Shown here in pieces: positions 1 to 5,532 of a stretch of DNA of 5,532 nucleotides. Below the pieces are notes generated by a model. The model was not told the DNA's origin, ran no database searches, and worked only from the letters and a program-made list of their open reading frames with translations. Every line of letters begins with the position of its first letter. Within the stretch, counting starts at the first letter, position 1. Where the stretch lies: positions 1 to 5,532 of the forward strand of contig WRHG01000130.1 in assembly GCA_009783365.1 (NCBI GenBank), read 5' to 3'. Origin of the DNA: Clostridia bacterium. Its GTDB lineage: Bacteria; Bacillota_A; Clostridia; Christensenellales; Aristaeellaceae. The position numbers were made by a program, and so were the translations under genes.

Positions 1-134
1 CCTTTGGAGGAGTCATGAAGTTTGAAACCACGGCGGAAGACTTGGCAGATACGATTTTTGCTCACCCTACCGTTTCAGAGATCATCCATGAAAGCATACT
101 CGACCTTGAGAAAAAGGCGATCCATAAGCCTTGA
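1..134 (+). CDS. lpdA: Dihydrolipoyl dehydrogenase (E3), C-terminal end only
   Basis: Partial gene entering from the left edge; reading starts at base 3 and gives 43 residues before TGA at 132-134. The fragment begins FGGVMKFETTAEDLADTIFA and continues with HPTVSE, the C-terminal signature of the dimerisation domain of FAD-dependent dihydrolipoyl dehydrogenases. In the family the His of HPTxxE (bases 63-65) is the general base and the Glu five residues on (78-80) pairs with it; both are present. The enzyme re-oxidises dihydrolipoamide on lipoylated carrier proteins with NAD+, in the cytoplasm, as the shared E3 or L-protein of 2-oxoacid dehydrogenase or glycine-cleavage complexes. Which complex it serves cannot be told here. 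The downstream lipoate ligase supports the call. FAD- and NAD-binding domains are outside the window. Mercuric or other group I disulfide reductases are less likely given HPTxxE plus the lplA neighbour. Confidence 0.88.
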   Translation, partial: FGGVMKFETTAEDLADTIFAHPTVSEIIHESILDLEKKAIHKP

Positions 135-207
135 GTGAAAGCATATCCTCGCGAGCCGTTTCTTTGCCGCATGCCAGGATGGACGGGAATGATGTTAGGG
201 GGCGCGT

Positions 208-1206
208 ATGCTTTACTTTACGACGGACAGCACCGATTCTGCATTTAATTTGGCTTTTGAGCAGCGGATGTTCGACTCCATGCCCGCGGGAGAGACGGCG
301 CTGGGGCTGTGGCGCAACCGGTCCGCGGTAATTATCGGGAGGCATCAGGACGCCGCATCCGAAGTCGACGCCGGCTATCTGCGTGATAACGGTATTGCTC
401 TGACGCGCCGGCTTTCGGGCGGCGGCGCGGTGTATCACGACGCAGGCAATTTGAATTTTACGTATATCATGGATATGGCGGATCAGACTTCCGAGCGTCG
501 TTTGGATTTCGCGTTCTTTTTGAGACCGGTGCTGAACGCGTTGAACGCGCTGGGTGTGCGCGCGGAGCTTTCGGGCCGCAATGACCTGTGCGCGGAGGGC
601 AGAAAGTGTTCGGGCAACGCGCAGTACACACGAAACGGGCGGGTGCTTCACCACGGAACGCTGCTGTTTAATGCAAATCTGGATATTATGACGCGGGCGT
701 TATGCCCCCCGGCCGATAAGCTGGCGGCGCGAGGCGTACCGTCGGTACGGGCGCGGGTTGTAAATATTGCCGAACTGCTGCCTGTACCGATGACGATTGA
801 CGATTTTCAGGCGCGCCTGATGGAACATTTGCGTGCCGAGTGCCTGTTGACTGCCTTTCATCCGGATTCCGGCTGGTTAAGCCAGGTAGAGGCGCTGCGC
901 AGAGATAGATACACGACGTACGCGTGGAATTGGGGCGAATCCCCCCGGTATAATCAGCGACGGCAGGTTCGTTTTGCCGGCGGAGGACTGACCGCCTTTT
1001 TGTGGGTGGAGGGCGGCAGGCTGCAGGAAGCGGTACTGCGCGGTGATTTTTTTGCAGAAGACCCGGAGGTGCTGGAGGCGGCATTGACCGGCGCCGTATT
1101 CAGCAGGGAGGGAATTATGGAAGCGCTGGCCCCTTTAGGCGACCTGTCGGCCCATATCCACAGCTTGGATACTGAAACGCTGATTCGGACAGTGCTGGGA
1201 GAATAG
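208..1206 (+). CDS. lplA: Lipoate-protein ligase A
   Basis: Cytoplasmic enzyme that activates free lipoate with ATP to lipoyl-AMP and transfers it to a lysine of lipoyl-domain proteins (2-oxoacid dehydrogenase E2, glycine-cleavage H protein). The 332 residues match the length of the two-domain bacterial enzyme. The N-terminal catalytic domain carries RRLSGGGAVYHDAGNLNFT at residues 67-85, the lipoate/ATP-binding loop. GRKCSGNA at 131-138 includes Lys133, the lysine that contacts lipoyl-AMP in the family, and is followed by HHGTLL at 148-153. ARGVPSVRARVVNIAELLP at 174-192 is also typical. The C-terminal accessory domain (from about 222) has WNWGESPRYN and GDFF. The ATG at 208 is well fixed: AGGGGG at 197-202 lies 5 bases upstream and an in-frame TGA sits at 190-192. 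It follows the lpd stop by 73 bases with no visible terminator, so co-transcription is likely. It implies use of scavenged lipoate. Confidence 0.95.
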   Translation: MLYFTTDSTDSAFNLAFEQRMFDSMPAGETALGLWRNRSAVIIGRHQDAASEVDAGYLRDNGIALTRRLSGGGAVYHDAGNLNFTYIMDMADQTSERRLDFAFFLRPVLNALNALGVRAELSGRNDLCAEGRKCSGNAQYTRNGRVLHHGTLLFNANLDIMTRALCPPADKLAARGVPSVRARVVNIAELLPVPMTIDDFQARLMEHLRAECLLTAFHPDSGWLSQVEALRRDRYTTYAWNWGESPRYNQRRQVRFAGGGLTAFLWVEGGRLQEAVLRGDFFAEDPEVLEAALTGAVFSREGIMEALAPLGDLSAHIHSLDTETLIRTVLGE

Positions 1207-1232
1207 CGCACGCAGTTATATACGGAATACGG

Positions 1233-1263
1233 ATGGTTTGCGGATACGCCTCATTACAACCAT
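1233..1263 (+). other. Stem-loop downstream of lplA
   Basis: ATGGTT at 1233-1238 is perfectly complementary to AACCAT at 1258-1263. Inside the loop, GCG (1240-1242) and CGC (1247-1249) can pair around a GATA tetraloop. It begins 27 bases after the lplA stop. No run of T follows on either strand, so this is not a standard intrinsic terminator. It might be a 3'-end stabilising hairpin or chance. Confidence 0.3.
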
Positions 1264-1275
1264 AAAGAACCGGCC

Positions 1276-1304
1276 TGGCAATTTCCCCCCTTGTGTGATA
1301 CAAT
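1276..1304 (+). promoter_or_regulatory. Candidate extended -10 promoter for the four-gene unit
   Basis: TGATACAAT at 1296-1304 is an extended -10 element (TGn followed by TACAAT, one mismatch from TATAAT). A weak -35-like TGGCAA at 1276-1281 is 17 bases upstream of the hexamer. Transcription would start near 1311 and give a leader of about 70 bases before the zinc-ribbon gene. It is the only good promoter-like match seen in the gap after lplA. The -35 is poor, so recognition would lean on the extended -10. Confidence 0.45.
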
Positions 1305-1309
1305 AACAC
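1293..1309 (+). promoter_or_regulatory. Imperfect dyad over the -10 element, possible operator
   Basis: GTGTgATacaATaACAC is an inverted repeat centred on base 1301, with 6 of 8 base pairs symmetric. It covers the proposed -10 hexamer, a position where a bound repressor would block RNA polymerase. The pattern does not match a regulator box I recognise confidently. The arms are short, so chance is a real possibility. Confidence 0.22.
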
Positions 1310-1332
1310 GAGATAAATTGGGGAGAGCGATT

Positions 1333-1374
1333 GCCAAAGCGTTTTGCTGGCTCATCTCCACTGAGATCGGAGGT
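1333..1374 (+). promoter_or_regulatory. Structured leader with two exclusive hairpins at the Shine-Dalgarno site
   Basis: A first hairpin can form from GCC (1333-1335) and AGC (1338-1340) with GCT (1346-1348) and GGC (1349-1351), leaving AA bulged and a GTTTT loop. After it, ATCTC (1354-1358) can pair with GAGAT (1363-1367), leaving the ribosome binding site free. Alternatively ATCTCC (1354-1359) can pair with GGAGGT (1369-1374), with one G-T wobble, and mask the site. The last two folds share the same 5' strand, so they exclude each other. This may influence translation of the zinc-ribbon gene. No known riboswitch class is recognised, and the stems are short. Confidence 0.25.
1369..1373 (+). 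promoter_or_regulatory. Ribosome binding site that fixes the zinc-ribbon gene start
   Basis: GGAGG lies 7 bases before ATG at 1381. It decides between this ATG and an in-frame TTG at 1291, which has only a T/C-rich stretch upstream and lies within the candidate promoter. Confidence 0.8.
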
Positions 1375-1380
1375 CGACCG

Positions 1381-2109
1381 ATGGGAAACTATCAGTGCCC
1401 CCATTGCGGAAAAGAACAAGAGGAAAAGAGCGGCGCAGCATTTTGCCCCTATTGCGGCGGGGCTGTGATCCGGGAGGAGGCGAGGGCGGAGGATCCGCCG
1501 GAGGTCCGCGAACTCCTGCAGCAGGCGGGCAGCATGAAAGATATCCGTAAAAAATGGCATTTTCTTTTGCAAGCGGAAGAAAAATATCCGGATAGTCTGC
1601 CCATCGCCGAGGAATTGCTCTTTTTAGGAAGGCTCTATGACAGGGACAAGCGTCAGTTGGATTTTTCCGTCATCAAGTGTTATTTGTTCATGGCGTACTT
1701 GAAGCCCGGCGAGTTTTCCGAGGAAAGAGCAGCGCAATTCAGGGAGGAGATGTTTGACCATCCGCAGTTGCTGAAATGCCTGGCGCTTGCTCCCAACCGT
1801 AACGCTTTTTTACGCCAGTATTTGATGCGGCTGTGCGTGGAGTTCATTCGTCTGTTCCTGCGGGGGGATTCCATATATATGCGCAAGCTCTTTGGCTTTG
1901 GGCTGGACAGCAGGGCTCCCAAGCTGTTGGCGGATCCTGTAAGCTATATGCTGGACAACATCCGCAGGGATGAGCATATTACCTCTGAACAGCGGGATAT
2001 GCTCATGACCGCGCTGTATCAGGCTTTTGACAAGGATATGGGCGGGGATACCCAATGGCTGAACCAGCGGCTGGATAAGGCCGGCATCAAAGTGCCGGGA
2101 CGGGTCTAG
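1381..2109 (+). CDS. Zinc-ribbon domain protein of unknown function
   Basis: A 242-residue protein, probably cytoplasmic, with no signal peptide or membrane segment seen. Residues 5-27 form a zinc ribbon: Cys6 and Cys9 (CPHC), then Cys22 and Cys25 (CPYCGG), two CxxC knuckles separated by 12 residues, as in zinc-ribbon domains that bind one structural Zn. The remaining ~210 residues look all-helical and charged, with stretches such as LLFLGRLYDRDKRQLDFSVI and RQYLMRLCVEFIRLFLRGDS. This part may be a helical-repeat fold, but I recognise no family with a known role and no catalytic motif. The start is set by GGAGG at 1369. It is the first gene of the unit, and its stop is 42 bases before the preferred start of the membrane-protein gene. 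A DNA-binding or adaptor role is possible, but nothing in the sequence proves it. Confidence 0.85.
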   Translation: MGNYQCPHCGKEQEEKSGAAFCPYCGGAVIREEARAEDPPEVRELLQQAGSMKDIRKKWHFLLQAEEKYPDSLPIAEELLFLGRLYDRDKRQLDFSVIKCYLFMAYLKPGEFSEERAAQFREEMFDHPQLLKCLALAPNRNAFLRQYLMRLCVEFIRLFLRGDSIYMRKLFGFGLDSRAPKLLADPVSYMLDNIRRDEHITSEQRDMLMTALYQAFDKDMGGDTQWLNQRLDKAGIKVPGRV

Positions 2110-2138
2110 CATTCCGGGCAGGATGAATCCTGCGTGAC

Positions 2139-2144
2139 GGAGGA
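2139..2144 (+). promoter_or_regulatory. Ribosome binding site favouring a TTG start
   Basis: GGAGGA lies 7 bases before TTG at 2152, an ideal distance. The alternative GTG at 2134, six codons upstream in the same frame, has only AGGA at 2120-2123 at a spacing of 10. If GTG is the true start, this purine run is coding instead. Confidence 0.5.
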
Positions 2145-2151
2145 TAGCGGA

Positions 2152-2928
2152 TTGCAAGGCAAGCGATGGTATTTTCGGCGTTTTCAGGGAAACGGGCAGA
2201 GCCTACCCGCGGATGTGCCGGGAGAGCGAAAGGCGCCGGAGGGAATGCCGCATAGCGTGCCTTCCCAAAGCCGTATGCCCCGGCAGGCGGAGAAGCCCAG
2301 AGATGTGCTGCCTCAACAGCAGCCTGTGACCGACGAGGCGCCCGCCCCGATGCCCAAAAGATGGGTTCTCATCGCGAAAAGGGGACTCCTCGGGTTGATT
2401 GTCACTTTGGCATTGGTGTTCACCTATCTGTTTTTGCTGCTGGGCGAGCCTGAGAATACCGCTGCAGAGGTTTATCCCGTTCGTGAAGAAGCGATACATG
2501 TGCCCATGGCTGCTATGGAAGCCCAGGACAATGTGGATCTTAGCGTGTTTACCGCTAATTTTGGCAAGCCTGTGTTGGCCCTTTACAGCGAACTTCCGCT
2601 CTTCAAGGCCAGCCTTTATGACACAGCCTTTCAAGGAGAGTATGCGCGCCGCGCCACCCTTACCTATGTCTTTGCGGACGGTCAGGCCTTGATTCTGGAC
2701 AGCGTCCGCCCCACCGCCGCGGTGGCGCTGCTGGAAGGCAGCCGCGGCGCCACCCTGCGGCTAGACAGCTACTATACATTCGCAGGACTCGACGCTGCCC
2801 GTATGGATACGGATCAAACAATCTGCGTCTTCGGCCGGACCGAGGACGCCGTCTATGCCATTACATGCCCATTCAACCACGCGGCGGATCTGTCCGTGCT
2901 GATCCGGCAGACCACCCTGCTCCAATAA
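2152..2928 (+). CDS. Single-pass membrane protein of unknown function
   Basis: 258 residues from the TTG at 2152, or 264 from GTG at 2134; the start is uncertain. Residues 1-74 are hydrophilic, rich in Pro, Gln and Arg, and probably disordered. One strong membrane segment follows at about 78-98 (GLLGLIVTLALVFTYLFLLL), preceded by KRWVLIAKR; the positive charges place the N-terminus in the cytoplasm. The remaining ~160 residues would be outside the membrane and look like a mixed alpha/beta domain, with strands such as ATLTYVFADGQALILDSV and a late CVFG...YAITC pair (Cys225, Cys239). I recognise no family or catalytic motif. It ends 18 bases before the ABC exporter gene and follows the zinc-ribbon gene closely, so co-expression is likely. 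A role as sensor or exporter partner is only a guess. Unlike its neighbour, it lacks CxxC pairs. Confidence 0.8.
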   Translation: MQGKRWYFRRFQGNGQSLPADVPGERKAPEGMPHSVPSQSRMPRQAEKPRDVLPQQQPVTDEAPAPMPKRWVLIAKRGLLGLIVTLALVFTYLFLLLGEPENTAAEVYPVREEAIHVPMAAMEAQDNVDLSVFTANFGKPVLALYSELPLFKASLYDTAFQGEYARRATLTYVFADGQALILDSVRPTAAVALLEGSRGATLRLDSYYTFAGLDAARMDTDQTICVFGRTEDAVYAITCPFNHAADLSVLIRQTTLLQ

Positions 2929-2946
2929 TGGAGGGAATATGAAATC

Positions 2947-4695
2947 ATGAAAACATCCGCGCTGATCAAGCGCTTTTTGCCATATTACCGCAACTATGGG
3001 CTTATGCTGGCGGCGGATCTGTTCTGCGCGGCCCTGACCACCCTGTGTGATTTAGCGCTGCCCCTCATTGTGCGCAGCGTGACGGAACTGGCTGCCGACA
3101 ACCTGGCGTTGCTTACGGTATCTTATATTGTGCGCGTTGGCGCTCTGTATCTTGGCCTGCGTGTGATGGACGCCGCCGCCAACTTTTACATGACTTCTAC
3201 GGGGCATATCATGGGCACGCGAATTGAGAGCGACATGCGCCGGGATCTGTTCGCTCACCTGCAAGACTTGAGCTTTTCCTATTATAGCGACGCGAAGGTG
3301 GGGCAGATTATGGCCCGCATCACCAGCGACCTGTTTGAAGTCACCGAGTTTGCGCACCATTGTCCGGAGGAGTTCTTTATCGCCGCTATCAAGATCACCG
3401 CCGCTTTCGTTATCCTGATTGGCGTCAACCCGGTTTTGACGCTGCTGATCTTTGCGATGCTGCCTATGATGTTTTTCTTTACCAGGCATTTCAATAAGCA
3501 GATGCGCCGCTCTTTTCAGGAAAGCCGTCATCAGGTAGGTGAGATCAACGCCCAGGTGGAGGATAGCCTGCTGGGGATACGAGTGGTGAAGTCCTTTGCC
3601 AATGAAAACCTGGAAATTGATAAATTTCAGGGCAACAATCAAAAGTTCGTCCAAATCAGGCGCAGAACCTACATGTACATGGCCGGGTTTCATACCACAA
3701 CCCGTGTGGTAGACGGGCTGATGTACATTGCGGTCCTGCTGGCGGGCGGCCTGTTTCTGGTAAACGGCTCCATCTCCGCGCCTGATTATATCGCCTTCCT
3801 GCTGTATGTAACCACGCTGCTTACTTCCATCCGCCGTATCGTGGAGTTTGCGGAGCAGTTTCAGCGGGGTATGACGGGTATTGAACGCTTCTGCGAGATC
3901 CTTGATACCCAGCCGGATATCCGGGATATCCCGGACGCGGAGGAATTAACGGATGTAGAAGGAAATATTACCTTTGATCATGTGACCTTCCGCTATGATG
4001 ACAATGATAAAACCGTGCTGGCGGATTTGAACCTGAAGGTGCACAAAGGGGAGCGGGTGGCTCTGGTAGGCCCAAGCGGGGGCGGTAAGACCACCCTGTG
4101 CAACCTGATCCCTCGGTTTTATAACTTATCCTCCGGGAGGATCCTCATTGACGGTAAGGATATCCAGCATCTGACCCAGAAGAGCCTGCGGGATAAAATC
4201 GGCATGGTGCAGCAGGACGTTTACATGTTCAGTGGAACGGTATTTGATAACATTGCCTATGGTTTGCCGGGCGCCACCGTGGCACAGGCGGAGGCGGCGG
4301 CCCGGCAGGCTGGCGCGCATGAGTTCATCACCCAGTTACCCAAGGGCTATGACACCTTTGTGGGGGAAAGGGGAGTCAAGCTTTCCGGCGGACAGAAACA
4401 GCGGATTTCCATTGCCCGTGTTTTTCTCAAGAACCCGCCGATACTGATCTTGGACGAGGCAACCAGCGCTTTGGACAACGAGAGCGAACGCTTGGTGCAG
4501 CAATCTCTGGAGGAATTAAGCGAAGGGCGTACCACATTCACCATTGCCCACCGGCTTACCACCATTAAAAATGCATCCACTATCTGGGTGCTGACGGAAA
4601 AGGGCGTGGAGGAACAGGGCGACCACCGGCAGCTCATGGCCCAAAAGGGCAAATACTACGAGCTATACCACATGTACACGGAGGAGCCCGCATGA
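2947..4695 (+). CDS. ABC exporter half-transporter (MsbA-type TMD-NBD)
   Basis: A complete 582-residue half-transporter expected to dimerise in the cytoplasmic membrane and couple ATP hydrolysis to export. The N-terminal membrane domain (about 1-310) has six predicted helices, roughly 17-40, 54-75, 147-160, 163-179, 256-273 and 277-298. The nucleotide-binding domain (about 340-582) is intact: A-loop Tyr350, Walker A GPSGGGKT at 375-382, Q-loop Gln423, GERG at 473-476, signature LSGGQ at 479-483, Walker B ILILDE at 499-504 with catalytic Glu504, D-loop SALD at 507-510, and switch His535. With no degenerate site and no second ABC gene in view, a homodimer is the simplest reading. Substrate (lipid, drug, peptide or glycolipid) cannot be inferred. 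The ATG at 2947 has GGAGGG at 2930-2935, 11 bases away, which is rather long. The stop overlaps the next start by four bases. Confidence 0.94.
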   Translation: MKTSALIKRFLPYYRNYGLMLAADLFCAALTTLCDLALPLIVRSVTELAADNLALLTVSYIVRVGALYLGLRVMDAAANFYMTSTGHIMGTRIESDMRRDLFAHLQDLSFSYYSDAKVGQIMARITSDLFEVTEFAHHCPEEFFIAAIKITAAFVILIGVNPVLTLLIFAMLPMMFFFTRHFNKQMRRSFQESRHQVGEINAQVEDSLLGIRVVKSFANENLEIDKFQGNNQKFVQIRRRTYMYMAGFHTTTRVVDGLMYIAVLLAGGLFLVNGSISAPDYIAFLLYVTTLLTSIRRIVEFAEQFQRGMTGIERFCEILDTQPDIRDIPDAEELTDVEGNITFDHVTFRYDDNDKTVLADLNLKVHKGERVALVGPSGGGKTTLCNLIPRFYNLSSGRILIDGKDIQHLTQKSLRDKIGMVQQDVYMFSGTVFDNIAYGLPGATVAQAEAAARQAGAHEFITQLPKGYDTFVGERGVKLSGGQKQRISIARVFLKNPPILILDEATSALDNESERLVQQSLEELSEGRTTFTIAHRLTTIKNASTIWVLTEKGVEEQGDHRQLMAQKGKYYELYHMYTEEPA

Positions 4696-5532
4696 GCGTG
4701 CGCTTTCAATTGGCGGCCAGGGAAAGCATGGAAAGCATCTGCGGACTTTTCCGCACGGCGGCGGAAAGCATGCGCAGCCGAGGGCTTGAGCAATGGGAAT
4801 GGGGCGTATACCCCAGCAGGCTGATCCTGGAGGAGGACGCGGCGCGGGGCGCGCTGTATCAAATGGAACAGGACGGCCGGATTATCGGTGCATTTGCGCT
4901 GGTTCCCGAGCAGGAGGCGCAGTACGCACAGCTTACCTGGCATTTTGGCGTGAGGCCGGCAACCCTCCATCGCCTGGTCATTGCACCGGAATTCTTTGGC
5001 CGGGGGTTGGCCCGGCAGATGATGGTCTTTGTCAAGGAGGAGGCGAAACGCCTGGGTTATGACAGCCTGCGGCTGGACACCTCTTCGAAGAACAGGCGGG
5101 CGCTGAAACTCTTCCGGGACGTCATGACCCGGGAAGCCGGAATCATCTACTTTGACAACAGGGATATTGGGTTCCAATGCTTTGACGATCCGATCACTCC
5201 GTATCACTGCTTTGAGTCCCCCCTGACAGAACAATGTCCCATGCTGCCCGTGCGCATGTTTCCCGCCTTTCGTTACGGCGATATGACACCCTGGGGCGGA
5301 GATGGCCTACGCCAAACCTTCGGAAAGGAGATCCCGGACGAGCGCACGGGGGAGAGCATGGAAATCAGCGCCATACCCGGCTTGGAAAGCAGGGATGACA
5401 TGGGGGTGACCCTTCCCGACCTCATGGACCGCTATGGCATGCCCTTTACTGGGAAGGCAAAGGCCTTTCCCCTGCTCCTGAAGATGATCGCCGCCCGGGA
5501 CAGGCTCAGCGTGCAGGTGCATCCGGACGACG
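4692..5532 (+). CDS. GNAT acetyltransferase fused to class I mannose-6-phosphate isomerase (3' end missing)
   Basis: The gene starts at the ATG overlapping the ABC stop (ATGA, 4692-4695), with GGAGGA at 4680-4685, 6 bases upstream; translational coupling is likely. The frame stays open for 280 codons to the window edge. Residues 1 to about 178 resemble a GNAT domain: LHRLVIAPEFFGRGLARQMM at 92-111 is the acetyl-CoA-binding motif A region, DTSSKNRRALKLF at 129-141 is the Asn-containing motif B region, and YHCFESPL looks like the closing strand. From about 184 the sequence switches to a ManA-type isomerase: PWGGDGLRQTFG (200-211), ERTGESMEIS (217-226), FPLLLKMIAARDRLSVQVHPDD (259-280). Gln275 and His277 correspond to Zn ligands in that family; the other ligands lie beyond the window. 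That half should interconvert mannose-6-phosphate and fructose-6-phosphate in the cytoplasm. The acetyl acceptor is unknown. No ribosome binding site precedes a possible internal start (ATG 5241 or 5256), which favours a real fusion. Confidence 0.85.
   Translation, partial: MSVRFQLAARESMESICGLFRTAAESMRSRGLEQWEWGVYPSRLILEEDAARGALYQMEQDGRIIGAFALVPEQEAQYAQLTWHFGVRPATLHRLVIAPEFFGRGLARQMMVFVKEEAKRLGYDSLRLDTSSKNRRALKLFRDVMTREAGIIYFDNRDIGFQCFDDPITPYHCFESPLTEQCPMLPVRMFPAFRYGDMTPWGGDGLRQTFGKEIPDERTGESMEISAIPGLESRDDMGVTLPDLMDRYGMPFTGKAKAFPLLLKMIAARDRLSVQVHPDD

Noticed and set aside
131..331. TTG-start frame overlapping the lpd stop, a possible small gene
   Set aside because: No ribosome binding site precedes it, and half of it lies out of frame within the lplA catalytic domain.
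82..654. Long open frame on the minus strand, 190 codons
   Set aside because: It lies antisense to lplA, has a low-complexity Arg/His-rich product and no family resemblance; GC-rich coding DNA often leaves such shadows.
1207..1290. Intrinsic terminator after lplA
   Set aside because: A stem-loop exists at 1233-1263 but no T-run follows, and the next pyrimidine run is mostly C.
1291..1380. Upstream TTG extension of the zinc-ribbon gene by 30 codons
   Set aside because: No Shine-Dalgarno site precedes the TTG, the stretch overlaps the promoter candidate, and ATG 1381 has an excellent site.
2939..2950. Three-codon mini-frame (ATG AAA TCA TGA) overlapping the ABC start
   Set aside because: It is only about 4 bases from the GGAGGG site, and so short a frame is expected by chance; no evidence of a leader peptide.
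2881..3022. 13-base direct repeat GCGGCGGATCTGT at 2881-2893 and 3010-3022
   Set aside because: Both copies are inside coding sequence in different genes, use common codons of this GC-rich DNA, and have no other repeat features.
3052..3693. Minus-strand open frame, 213 codons
   Set aside because: It is fully antisense to the ABC membrane domain, and its His/Gln-rich composition is what reverse reading of that sequence would give.
4656..5234. Long open frame on the minus strand, 192 codons
   Set aside because: It is antisense to the clear GNAT domain on the + strand, and its product has no recognisable motif.
5241..5532. Separate manA gene starting at ATG 5241 or 5256
   Set aside because: No ribosome binding site upstream, and the GNAT frame runs through without a stop, so a single fused gene is the direct reading.

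Overview
The window looks like a piece of chromosome from a moderately GC-rich Bacillota, most likely a Clostridia-class anaerobe. The grounds are strong GGAGG-type Shine-Dalgarno sites before nearly every gene, tight head-to-tail packing, use of a TTG start, and Clostridia-like protein sequences. This is inference from style; no marker gene fixes the taxon. All supported genes are on the + strand.

Region 1 (1-1206) concerns lipoic acid. The first 134 bases encode the last 43 residues of a dihydrolipoyl dehydrogenase, including its His-Glu catalytic dyad. A complete two-domain lipoate-protein ligase (lplA) follows 73 bases later. One enzyme attaches lipoate to the swinging-arm protein and the other re-oxidises it, so the pair probably closes an operon for a 2-oxoacid dehydrogenase or glycine-cleavage system lying upstream of the window.

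Region 2 (1207-1380) is a 174-base gap. It holds a stem-loop without a U-tract, a candidate extended -10 promoter overlapping a short dyad, and a leader that can fold in two exclusive ways, one of which hides the next gene's ribosome binding site.

Region 3 (1381-5532) is a compact four-gene unit: an N-terminal zinc-ribbon protein of unknown function, a single-pass membrane protein of unknown function, a complete MsbA-type ABC half-exporter, and an ATGA-overlapped gene that runs off the window. That last gene encodes a GNAT acetyltransferase joined in one reading frame to a class I mannose-6-phosphate isomerase. Spacing (42, 18 and -4 bases) suggests one transcript from the promoter in region 2.

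The most unusual item is the GNAT-phosphomannose isomerase fusion. A six-C run lies exactly at its domain junction, so the reading frame there deserves checking. How the four genes of region 3 might work together is not evident from sequence.
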